From Blepharisma stoltei (taxonomy: Eukaryota > Ciliophora > Heterotrichea > Heterotrichida > Blepharismidae): a stretch of DNA of 64,000 nt. Shown piece after piece: positions 9,093 through 19,413 of this stretch; the stretch's first letter is position 1; each line of letters begins with the position of its first letter. The notes below the pieces were generated by a model. The model had not been told where the DNA came from. It ran no database searches and was given only the letters and a program-made list of their open reading frames with translations. A program made the position numbers and the translations under genes. The stretch covers positions 496,001-560,000 of the forward strand of contig CAJZBQ010000020.1 in the NCBI GenBank assembly GCA_914767885.1, written 5' to 3'.

Positions 9093-11245
9093 TTAAGCAT
9101 TTTCTTTATTATCTTCTAAAAGCACAGTATCTGCTGTATAAGAAAATGAGCGTATCAAGCTGAATCTTGCATGTCTCATTTTCTTGGTCTGCAGATTTGT
9201 ATTTAAGAACTCTTCGAGGTCTTCTTTCTCAGTGTATGCATTAACCTTGTCTCCAGCTTTGTCTTGGGAGCATACATGGTTTTTGCTGCCTAAAATCAGC
9301 TTGTCTTGGGACAGCCTTAAGTTTGTGGTGTCAAATTTCTTAGGCACACAGTCATCATCAACATAATTGTCAATAATAAAAACTCCATTCGGCAAATTGA
9401 AGGTAAAATATGAAGAAGTCCTTCTCGTTTTTTGTTTGCATTCGTTTTCGTTAGCACAATAATCAGTTATCGTTTTTAACAACTGTTCTACAGGCACAAT
9501 ATCATCATAATGACTGTCTATTTCTTTGTCCACGACTTCTCTGAACTTTGCCCTTAAATCAGAGATCATTCCGCCTTTAAACCGGAACATTCTTTTGTTG
9601 GCAGCTTCCAATACCAGTGCTGGGTTCACAATTTTCCTTGAATTATTTTCCATATAGGTAAAAGCATCATTAAAATCCTTGATTTTTACGATTTCTTTCC
9701 TAAATAGCCACAAAAGTCCCAATGCACATTTAAAAAGAAAGGTAGAGCCCTCACTCCTCCCCCCCCCCCCCCTCCGTGAGCGAACAAAAAAATTTTGTTC
9801 GCTCACGGAGGGGGGTTAATTTTTTTTTTTAAAATAAATTTATATATAAATTTTTAAAAAAAAAATATATTTTTTTCGAAAATTTAAAAAAATCCTAATT
9901 TGCAAAAATTGGGAAGCAAATATTAATTTAATTTGCAAAATTTATGTTTTAAAACGCAATTTGTTTAAAATTAAACAGAATTAGCTCTAGATTTCATTAT
10001 ACTAATTATCACTTATATATCAAAATTTTTTTCCATTAAAATTTTTTCTATTAAAAAAATTTTTGTTCACTCACGGAGGGTGGGTTTTTAGTCAAAAAAT
10101 GGCGATTTTTCTAATGGTTTTGTTCGCTCACGGAGGGGGGGGGGGGGAGTCAACAAAAAATAAATCCCAAACCCTCATGACAACAGCTTTAGGAAAACTA
10201 TAAGCGAACATACACACCAGCCACTGTACTGTGTATAAAGAAGGGTCAATTTCAAGCCTATCAAGATGCTTACTCCCCCCCCCCCTCCGTGAGCGAACAA
10301 AAAAATTTTGTTCGCTCACGGAGGGGGGTTAATTTTTTTTTTTAAAATAAATTTATATATATAAATTTTATAAAAAAATATTTTTTTCGAAATTTAAAAA
10401 AATCCTAATTTGCAAAAATTGGGAAGCAAATATTAATTTAATTTGCAAAATTTATGTTTTAAAACGCAATTTGTTTAAAATTAAACAGAATTAGCTCTAG
10501 ATTTCATTATACTAATTATCACTTATATATATCAAAATTTTTTTCCATTAAAATTTTTTCTATTAAAAAAATTTTTGTTCACTCACGGAGGGTGGGTTTT
10601 TAGTCAAAAAATGGCGATTTTTCTAATGGTTTTGTTCGCTCACGGAGGGGGGGGGGGGGGGAGTTAGCGATCCTGCCTAGTTTTTTCTGCAGTAAAAATC
10701 CAAAAACTTTTTGGTCAACAATGACTCCAGTCATGATAGAAAAATAGTCCAAAGGCAAATAAGTTTCAACAATCTGTGAAAGCATCCAAAAGCTTTCCTA
10801 AATAGATCTTACTTCTTCAGAAAACCCAATAGTCATCAGTCTCCCTACAATAAAATTTAGTCCTTGGCAGTATCCTACACTGGGGTTTCTTCATGAGTAC
10901 GCCACAAGAACATTTCTCAAAGCCGTCATATGAGTTTTCCTATCAAAAAAATTTTCATTTGGAAAGGTCCTATGTAAATCTCTATCAATTTGCCTAGTCA
11001 CAGAGGTTTCAATGCTAATTTTGGTAGAAATTAGCGTTGAGTAATAAATAGGATTTTCTCTCAATTGTAAACCAGCCCCTGTGATTTCAAGTCATATCTT
11101 AAGTAATTATTACCATCTTTCGCTCCACATGTGGGGGTCCGTTAATGAGCAAAGTGCTGACAAGCGGTCTTGTCTGTGGCGTGATTCCATTTTCTCTCAG
11201 CTGTTTTAGAAGTTCGTTGCTATCAATTGCAGGTGGTTTTCTCAT
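9093..11245 (-). CDS. TBC-domain Rab GTPase-activating protein, with two IESs
   Basis: Rab-GAP acting in membrane traffic. ATG at 11245. The TBC domain is clear: 'QIDRDLHRTFP' (the catalytic Arg-finger motif IxxDxxR), then 'GYCQGLNFI' (Gln finger; preceded by 'YSWRNPSV' with TGA as Trp), 'HLDRLEIDPSLYTVQWLVC', and 'VWDLFFVEGSTFLF'. Introns: 16 nt (11098-11113) and 15 nt (10798-10812). Two IESs of the CCGTGAG family cut the domain; after their removal the frame is continuous for 442 aa. The C-terminal ~150 residues are not recognised. It is divergent from POLR3B (66 bp between starts) and convergent with the helicase. Confidence 0.9.
9751..10152. mobile_element. IES, CCGTGAG MITE, 399 bp, TCA-bounded
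   Basis: Direct repeats TCA at 9751-9753 and 10150-10152. There is no TA at the junction needed by the reading frame: excision between the TCA copies gives 'FFVEGSTF', matching TBC proteins. Terminal C/G runs, CCGTGAGCGAAC hairpin and AT-rich core as in other copies. Confidence 0.85.
10270..10666. mobile_element. IES, CCGTGAG MITE, ~394 bp, TTA-bounded
   Basis: TTA at 10270-10272 and 10664-10666. Excision joins 'LGRIAK' to 'HLDRLEI' in the TBC gene in frame. Sequence nearly identical to the copy 120 bp away, in the same orientation. Confidence 0.9.
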
Positions 11246-11311
11246 TTTTCAAACTATTTAATTATCTCTATTAAGTCCTTTTTCCCTGCACTAATCTCCT
11301 CTATCAATAAT

Positions 11312-14300
11312 ATGTCACAGAACTCACATCAAGTATAATTCATATAGGAACAAAATCTCCTCATCCCTGCATTTCTACAGCTCCGAGGTCTTGTGAAGCA
11401 GCATATTGACTCTTATGATTATTTCTTAACCACTGATATAAAACAAATAGTATCATCGCCTTCGAATTGCTGTGTGTTATCAGATTACAACCCTGATTTC
11501 TATTTAAAGTATAAAGACATCAGAGTGCTGATGCCTTCTATTGAAGAGGATGCAGTAATATCTTCAATCACCCCACATGAGTGCAGATTGAGGGATTTGA
11601 CATATGCTGCGCCAATTGAGGTGGACATTGAATATATTAAGGGAAACAAAATTATATGTAGAAGTGGCTTGGAGATAGGGATGATGCCTATCATGCTTGG
11701 CTGCTGTAACTGTGTTCTAACTCCCCAATTCTTGATCCAAAGATTCCATTGAAAAATTTCTTAAAGTCGAAAATTAACCCTATACTTAAGAATAATTTCA
11801 TAATAATAAATCTTCGAAAATATTACAGTATAATCACAGTTCATTATTCTAATTCGATTTTTAGTATAGTCAGTGTCACTAACTATATATTGCTAATAAT
11901 TACATACTCTATCTATATCGCCAAGTGCATAAAATATTTTATATTAGAAAAATTATATGTAAAAATTTTTCTGTTAATATAAATTTTTTCCAAAAATGTT
12001 TTTTATATCATCCTTAGCAGAACGATGATGGTTTTTTCTATCAAGGATGGGGAATAAGAAACAAGTCAGAAGAAGAACTTGCAAAAATGCTGGAATGTCC
12101 TTATGACCCTCGTGGATATTTCATCATCAAAGGCGTTGAAAAGGTCATTTTAATCCAAGAACAAGCCTCAAAAAATAGGATTATAGTAGAAATTGACAGC
12201 AAAAACAATGTTGTCGCACAAGTGACTAGCTCTACACATGAAAAGAAATCAAGAACAGTAGTGCAGTCAAAAGGTTCAAAAATTTATATGAAGCATAACA
12301 CGTTATCAGAGGATATTCCAATTGCCATTGTTTTCAAAGCACTTGGTGTGCAGGCTGATCAAGAAATCTTTCAGCTAGTAGGAACACAAAAGCAATATAT
12401 TGATGCACTAGGAATGTCTCTACAAGAATGTAGTATTTTAAATATTTTGACAGAAAAACAAGCTTTAAGGTTCATTGGGTCCAAAATAAAAAACAGCAAA
12501 GCTGCAAAAACAGGAAGAACAAAAATAGAGGAAGCAAGAGACGTGCTAGCAACTGTAGTACTGTCCCATGTTCCTTGCGAAAATTATGATTTTAGAGCAA
12601 AAATCAGATATCTAGGCATTATGGTAAGAAAAGTCATTGATGCTATGAATGATCCTAAAAAAGTTGATGATAGAGACTACTATGGAAATAAAAGACTTGA
12701 GCTTGCTGGACAACTTGTGGGGCTTCTGTTCGAAGACCTTTTCAAACGTTTTAACAGTGACATCAAAAAGCATGTTGACAAGATTTTTTCTAAGCCAAAA
12801 TCTTCCAAAGGAGAGCCATTTGATGTAATCACTGCAATGAACAAAAAAATGATCACAGAAGGACTGAATAACGCTATTTCTACTGGAAATTGGTCACTCA
12901 AAAGATTCAAAATGGAGAGAGCAGGGGTCACTGAGGTCCTATCAAGGCTTTCTTATATGTCAGCTTTAGGGATGATGACTAGAATTAATAGTCAATTTGA
13001 AAAAACCAGAAAAATTTCGGGACCAAGGTCTCTGCAGGGCAGTCAGTTTGGGATGATATGTCCTTCTGATACCCCAGAAGGTGAATCCTGTGGGCTTGTA
13101 AAAACTCTTGCCTTGACCACCCATATTACTATAGATCAGCCTGAAGAGCAGATTTCTAAGCTTGCTTTTTCTTTAGGTGTTGAAGACGCATCATTATTTT
13201 CTGGGGATGAACTGTATTCTCCAGGCGTTTTCAGAGTCTTTTTGAACGGCCAACCTTTAGGTGTCCATAGAGACGCAGATTTTTTGATCAACAGTTTGAG
13301 AGAAATCAGGAGAAAAGGAAAAATAAGTGAGTTTGTAAGTGTCGTTAAGGTAGAAGAGGAGCAGCAGATCCATATAGCATGTGATGGAGGAAGATTAACC
13401 AGACCATTTATTATTATAGAAAAATGCAAATCCAAGGTTGAGCCAAAACACATAAAAGAGCTCACCCTTGGACTAAGGAATTTTGATGATTTTGTAAATG
13501 AAGGACTTGTGGAATATTTAGATGTAAATGAAGAAAATAATGCTGTGATTGCAATGCGGCATGAAAATATATCAGAAGATACCACACATTTAGAAATTGA
13601 CCCCTTTACTATATTAGGCTGTGTGGCTGGGCTTATTCCTTGGCTCCATGTCAAATAGCAGCGTATTTTTCATCGAAGCGCATTTGATCAAAAAATTTTA
13701 AATAATGCGACATTTGGTCGAAAATTTTTAAATAGTGCAACATTTGGTCTAAATTTAACTTTTTTTTCGTCAAATGCCCACTATAAAAAATTTCAATCAA
13801 TTTTCTACAAAATGTACTTCGTGAAAGTGCACACTGTTAAAAGTGCACAATCATTGGACCTTCACCCTATTCCTTATCCTCACCATAATCAGAGTCCTAG
13901 AAATACTTATCAATGTGCTATGGGCAAGCAAGCTTTAGGGATTATTGGCTATAACCAATTCTTGCGAGTAGATACTGTATTATATTTATTAGCATACTCA
14001 CAAACACCTATGGTAAGGACAAAGACCATTGAAATCGTTAATTACGACAAGCTACCTGCAGGCCACAACGCATCAGTTGCAGTTATGTCTTATTCTGGCT
14101 ATGATATAGAAGATGCTATTATTCTTAATAAGGCTTCTTCTGAAAGAGGATTTGGCCGCTCGCTTATAGTAAAACGTCAAAACTCTGATTTGAGAAGATA
14201 TAATAATGGGCTATCTGATAGACTGGTAATGCCACCAGTTATCCATGGTGATAACCCTCCTCCTTCAATTAAAAAATTCCATGCATTGGATAAAGGAGGA

Positions 14301-15697
14301 ATTGTAGCAGTTGGGTCAATTGTTCAGACAGGAGATGTGCTAGTTAATAAAGAAACTCCTGTTAATAAAGTTGACGATATCGAAATGAGTAAGCTAACTG
14401 ATAACGATTTCAAACCTTCTTTCACCTGCTTTAAAGGTCCAAACCCTACACAAGTCAACAGGCTGTTCATAGCTTGCAATCCAGAAGAGCCATTTTTAAT
14501 TAAAACAGTCACAATTGAAACGAGGCCGCCTGAGCTTGGGGATAAGTTCAGCTCAAGACATGGACAAAAGGGTGTAGTTGGACTCATTGTGCAGCAAGAA
14601 GACATGCCTTTTAACGAGCAAGGGTGGTGCCCTGATATGATTATGAATCCTCATGGGTTCCCATCTCGTATGACTGTAGGGAAGCTTATAGAGCTTGTAG
14701 CAGGAAAATCAGGGGTTTTCCAAGGAAAATTCAAATACGGGACAGCTTTTGCTGGAGACAAAGTTATAGACTGCGGAGAAATTTTGGTGAAAAATGGCTT
14801 CAACTATACAGGAAAAGATGTTTTGATGTGTGGAACCAGCGGAGAGCTTGTTGGGGCTTATATATTTTCGGGGCCACTTTATTACCAAAAATTGAAGCAT
14901 ATGGTTGCTGATAAGATGCATGCAAGAGCTATCGGACCTAAAACTGCGCTAACAAGGCAGCCAACAGAGGGAAGAGCGAGAGAAGGAGGGCTAAGATTAG
15001 GAGAAATGGAAAGGGACTGCTTAATTGGCTATGGTGCAGCTTCGCTTATCCAAGAAAGACTTATGTACTCGAGTGATGTTTTTATAGCTTCAGTATGTGA
15101 GTCATGTGGGAATTTAGGCTACGAGCAATGGTGCCAGTTTTGCAAGTCGCGGCTCAATATTGTCAAAGTGAAAATGCCTTATGCTTGCAAGAAATAAATG
15201 TGACGTTTACGGAAAATTGGACTCCGAGGCGCACTCCCTATGGACTAAGTAGGTCCCATCCTGATGAAAGCTGAAAGCAGGACCCCTGTCCCTTTCGAAG
15301 TAGGTCTTAAGTTTTGGGGATGCCTTGCCAAGAGGAAAGTTTTGTTTCTCCCCGATGATTTTCCAGTCCATGCCGGAAGGGTCAGACAGGCGTTTGCCTA
15401 CCACATGGTCTTCCCTTGTCGAGACCATTGGGCACTCTACAGGCGGTTGCTCTGCCCTAGGGAGCTAATCCCTTGTATAGATGTTCAGATCGGAAATTCA
15501 AATGGCAGCTTTTCTTTCCCTCTTTTGTCTCGCAAGACGAGGAGGAGGCTGTATTGAAGCCGAAACAAGTCGAAGGCTAGTGGGCTTGCCCGCTTATAGC
15601 CAGTTGATCTTTTAATTTAATTTATGCTTGCAAGCTATTATTCCAAGAATTGCAAGCCATGAATATTCGACCTAAGTTAAATTTATCCAGTTCTTAA
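11312..15697 (+). CDS. POLR3B: RNA polymerase III second-largest subunit, three IESs
   Basis: Catalytic core subunit of nuclear RNA polymerase III. ATG at 11312; a 15-nt intron (11333-11347) follows seven codons. Diagnostic segments in order: '[12 protein letters not shown]', '[11 protein letters not shown]', '[17 protein letters not shown]', '[20 protein letters not shown]', '[16 protein letters not shown]', '[12 protein letters not shown]' (hybrid-binding region), '[17 protein letters not shown]', and a C-terminal zinc site '[16 protein letters not shown]'. Three IESs (11718-12056, 13634-13869, 15179-15634) lie within the frame; removing all three and the intron leaves exactly 1119 codons (1118 aa; the human protein is 1133). 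The last IES separates 'PYACK' from the conserved tail '[20 protein letters not shown]'. Pol III rather than Pol I or II is supported by the tail and the 'NYDKLPAG' segment. Confidence 0.95.
11718..12056. mobile_element. IES, 337 bp, own TIR type
   Basis: TA at 11718-11719 and 12055-12056; inverted ends TAACTCCCCAATTCTTGAT / ATCAAGGATGGGGAATA. Excision gives '[14 protein letters not shown]' in POLR3B. The AT-rich core includes TAGTCAGTGTCACTAACTAT (about 11865-11886), which recurs in the relic at 33418-33742. Confidence 0.9.
13634..13869. mobile_element. IES, 234 bp, with internal short tandem repeats
   Basis: TATTCCTT occurs at 13634-13641 and 13868-13875; excision between the TA copies restores '[10 protein letters not shown]' of POLR3B. 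The interior has three tandem ~31-bp units of the form GCRNCATTTGRTCNAAAATTT (13678-13760). Confidence 0.85.
15179..15634. mobile_element. IES, retroposon-like (family E), 443 bp, 13-bp target duplication
   Basis: TTATGCTTGCAAG at 15179-15191 and 15622-15634 flanks a GC-richer element that ends in an AT-rich tail (TTTTAATTTAATT). The element is related to 1-104 and 60603-60991. Precise removal between the repeats restores the last 22 residues of POLR3B; if kept, the subunit would end 'PYACKK' and stop. Confidence 0.9.
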
Positions 15698-15725
15698 TTA
15701 ATTCCTAAATGAAGACTACTAATTA

Positions 15726-17491
15726 ATGCATGAGGTAAAAATGCCTTTATATATGGAAATTTCTAATATGGACGAAGCTCCCATCCAAGAAGTGACCGAC
15801 GAAAATGTCACCTTTAAAGACCTTGGTGTCTGCGATGAGCTTTGTCTGTCAGTAGAACGACTTAATTACCGCCATCCTACACAAATTCAAAAAGAATCAA
15901 TTCCATATGCACTCAAAGGAAATGATATAATCGGCCTTGCTGTGACTGGTTCAGGGAAAACCGCATCTTTTGCTCTTCCCATTTTGCAAAAGCTTCTGGA
16001 TAACCCACAGTCCTTTTTTGCAATTGTTCTAACTCCAACCCGTGAGCTCGCAATCCAGATCTCTGAACAATTTGAGGCGATTGGTGCTTTTATCCACCTA
16101 AAAACTGCCGTTTTGGTGGGAGGTCTTGATTTGATGCAGCAGGCTTTATCTTTGTCAAAAAAGCCTCATGTCATCATAGGGACTCCTGGACGAGTTGCAG
16201 ATCACTTACAAAACACAAAAGGCTTTAACCTGAACCAAGTAAAATTCTTAGTTCTGGACGAAGCTGATAGACTGCTGAACATGGACTTCGAAAAAGAAAT
16301 CAATTTGATCGTCGGTGCCTTGCCAGCTGAAAGATCAACTTTTCTATTTTCAGCGACCATGACAAATAAAGTACAAAAGCTCCAAAGAGCCTGCTTAAAA
16401 AGAGACGCAGTGAGAGTCCAGGTTTCAGATAAATATCAAACTGTAGATACTTTGACACAAGAGTACTTATTTGTTCCTGCTCAGTATAAAGATACTTATT
16501 TATATGCAATTTTAAACCAATTCATGGGAAACTCAGTCATCATTTTTACTGATACTTCAGCTAGCGCTTCCAAAGTTTCAACTATCCTAACGAAGCTAGG
16601 ATTGAAAGCCATAGCACTATTTGGCAAGCTTTCCCAAGATAAAAGGCTAGAAGCGCTGAATAAATTCAAAGCAAAAGGAAGAAATATTTTGGTAGCGACT
16701 GATGTAGCTAGCAGAGGGCTGGATATTCCTTCTGTTGATTTGGTTATTAACTATGATATTCCTCACTCCCCCCCCCCCCTCCGTGAGCGAACAAAACCAT
16801 TAGAAAAATCGCCATTTTTTGACCAAAAACCCACCCTCCGTGAGTGAACAAAAATTTTTTTAATAGAAAAAATTTTAATGGAAAAAAATTTTGATATATA
16901 AGTGATAATTAGTATAATGAAATCTAGAGCTAATTCTGTTTAATTTTAAACAAATTGCGTTTTAAAAAACATAAATTTTGCAAATTAAATTAATATTTGC
17001 TTCCCAATTTTTGCAAATTAGGATTTTTTTAAATTTCGAAAAAAATATTTTTTATAAAATTTATATATAAATTTTTTTTTAAAAAAAAAATTAACCCCCC
17101 TCCGTGAGCGAACAAAATTTTTTTTGTTCGCTCACGGAGGGGGGGGGGGGGTCAGCAATCTAAAAATTACATACACAGAGTCGGCAGAACTGCAAGAGCT
17201 GGGAGGTCGGGCAGAGCTATTAGCATTGTTACTCAATATGACGTGCAGCTGTTTCAAAGAGTGGAATCAATTATAAACAAAAAATTATCTGAATTTAAAA
17301 TTGACCAGGATTCAGTCCTTGTAAACCACGAAAAAGTGTTATCAGCACAAAGAGAAGCGCTACAAGATATCAAAGAACAGCAACACAATAATGAAGACCC
17401 AGAAGATGAAGAAAACCAAGACGAAGATGGCTCAGGACCTAAAATCCGCAAAAAGAAAAAATTCAATAAAAGGCCGGTTAAAAGACATTAA
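15726..17491 (+). CDS. DDX47: DEAD-box RNA helicase DDX47/Rrp3, one IES
   Basis: Nucleolar helicase for small-subunit rRNA processing. Motifs in order: Q-motif region '[14 protein letters not shown]', Walker A 'AVTGSGKT', 'PTRELA', 'GTPGRV', 'DEAD', 'SAT', '[13 protein letters not shown]', and, beyond the IES, '[17 protein letters not shown]'. Removal of the IES (16763-17154) gives '[15 protein letters not shown]' and a 458-residue protein, matching the ~455 aa of the family. The C-terminal tail is acidic then basic ('[10 protein letters not shown]'), as in nucleolar homologues. It starts 28 bp after the POLR3B stop. A nearby alternative start (15744, 'MPLYM') cannot be excluded. Confidence 0.93.
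16763..17154. mobile_element. IES, CCGTGAG MITE, 389 bp, TCA-bounded
   Basis: TCA at 16763-16765 and 17152-17154, again with no TA at the required junction. Terminal runs ACTCCCCC / GGGGG, opposite orientation to the copies in the TBC gene. Excision restores the DDX47 frame between motifs V and VI. Confidence 0.88.
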
Positions 17492-17541
17492 TTCTTACCA
17501 TTTTTATACAAATCTCTCTATTAATTCATATTTTATCATAT

Positions 17542-18252
17542 ATGATAAACCATAACTTAGCAGCTGTAACTTCTGAAAAATTGCTAATCGGTTATAAATC
17601 ACTTACACTAGAAAACCAAATGGCAATCCGAAAACATTTCGAAGAAATTTATTCTATTATCAAAAATTCAAAAACCGAAGATGATGACTATAACAATAAA
17701 GAAATTATAAAATCTATTTTAAATCATATAGTAGATGACGTTTATCGATTTGAAAGTCCAAAACCTATTCATTACAGAAGTCAAAGATCGTCATATTCAA
17801 CCCAAGTCTCGCCAAAAAACTCGGAACTTATGGACTCAACATCATCTAAAAATTTTCAGTCACCTATGAGGAGCAAAAAATCAAGCTCAATCTCTTCAGC
17901 TAGCAAGACAATTGAAGCTAAAAGACCTCAGAGCTATATAAGCTTAAGAGACAGAGTTTTGCAAGCTAATGGTCATGACGAGTCTTTCAGCGTATTTTAT
18001 ATTTAGTCAGAATTTTTTCACATTAAAGGTCCGGCTACATTTTATAAGACTAAGAAAAAAGGGCTTGAATTTAGGACTGATTTATCGCCAGGGCCAGCTG
18101 CTTATGTAGGCCACTCAAGTCTTACAAGAACAAATAGCCCTAGAGCTACTATAGGGAATGGAGGAAAAAGATTTGAATGACTGATTCCAACTTCTCCAGG
18201 ACCAACTCATTATAAACCAGATTGGCATTTTCTAGCTAAAAAAGGACAATAA
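17542..18252 (+). CDS. SHIPPO/PGP-motif protein (STPG-like), 231 aa
   Basis: ATG at 17542; a 15-nt intron at 17992-18006 (GTATTTTATATTTAG) removes an in-frame TAG; one TGA is Trp (18178-18180). The first half is helical and Ser-rich. The C-terminal part has proline-glycine-proline units 'SPGPAAYVG' and 'SPGPTHYKP', the signature of sperm-tail PG-rich (SHIPPO) repeats found in axonemal microtubule-associated proteins. Only two or three units are present. Axonemal location is an inference from the motif. It follows DDX47 by 50 bp on the same strand. Confidence 0.6.
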
Positions 18253-18548
18253 TTATAAGCAGATAAAAATAATTTTGTTTTATATTTTATTAATGACATC
18301 TGAAAAAGTTAATGCCAATATTAACTATTCATGTATTCTATTGTTAAACGATATATTTAAATGAAATAATAAAAATTGCAAGACATATTATGAATTTTTT
18401 GATTTAGCCTAGGATGCAATTATTCTCTTAAAATCTTAAAAATGCTAGTAGAGTACTTTATTATTATCCTAAAAAAAGAAATTGTTAAAATACTTATATT
18501 TCTTTAGTATTTCTGCAAATTACTCTCTAACTTAAATGAATATGGAAA
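18253..18548. other. AT-rich intergenic region
   Basis: About 296 bp of A/T-rich sequence between two same-strand genes. No open frame, repeat copy or inverted repeat of note was seen. Confidence 0.6.
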
Positions 18549-19235
18549 ATGATAAGTTTATCAAATAAAGATCTCAAAAGCATAAACACGCAAACATCGA
18601 TTGAATTAAATGATAATGCTCAAGAGTCCAAAATAAATAAAATTCAAATAAGAATTATTCACAGAAAAGATTCACATCAAAAAATTTCAAACTACAGTAA
18701 AAATTTTACCGAAAAAATATTAAACGACTCTCAAACTGTCTCTTTAGTGAATTTAAATAAATTATTAGAGACTAATACAGTAAATCAGCAACAAGCAGTA
18801 GCTTTTCAAGCTGGAAGATGCTGGAGTAGAAGTTCAACATCTAGAAATAAAAATGCTGAAAGTGTTTCACCGTTGCCTTCTGAAAAATGCTTGATAAATG
18901 AAACAGGGAAAGTGGAAAGATATTTTAAAGTAAACAATGAAGGAAGATTAGAAATTAAAGATTATCCGAATTTAAGGCCCCGGTCAGCCTTTAAGCGGAC
19001 AGTAGACTCATCCTGACCAAATATGCTTAGAAAATCAACTCCTAGAATCAGAGTAGTTGACAAAGAGCTGCAAAGCTGTTTTATACAGTCTAAGGTAGGT
19101 TTAAAACCCAAAAATAGGCTGCTTAGAAAAGTGTCTCCATGTTTTGGGAAAAAAGAAGAAAAAGAGTATACAGGATATTTAAGCGCAAGGATAAAGCATT
19201 ATTCAAAGAGCATGTTAAAAAATAAGAATTCATAA
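18549..19235 (+). CDS. Basic Ser-rich protein of unknown function (228 aa)
   Basis: ATG at 18549, TAA at 19233-19235; TGA at 19014-19016 is read as Trp, joining two halves of one frame. The product is basic, with a Lys/Asn-rich N-terminal half and a C-terminal half containing 'NLRPRSAFKRTVDSS' and 'RKSTPRIRVVDKELQ'. No domain was recognised. It may be a cytoskeletal or regulatory protein, but nothing in the sequence decides this. Confidence 0.6.
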
Positions 19236-19413
19236 ACCAATTTAAATAATTCTCCAAATGTAATTATAGAAATATGAGCGCTGAGAAATGCTTTAAATCT
19301 GAGTGCACGCGATATTTTAGAAGCTTTAGGACAGAAGAAATAAAGAAGCATTTAATTTTTATTAGGATTAACAAGTCCCTAACTTTTCCTTCGATAATAA
19401 GTTAATTTTCTTA

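Noticed and set aside
11749-11982. AT-rich open frame of 77 aa within the POLR3B region
   Set aside because: It lies fully inside the 337-bp IES and has Ile/Tyr/Asn-biased composition expected of AT-rich non-coding DNA.
15264-15557. Open frame of ~97 aa on the plus strand within the POLR3B insert
   Set aside because: It is inside the retroposon-like element; other copies (1-104, 60603-60991) do not conserve the frame.
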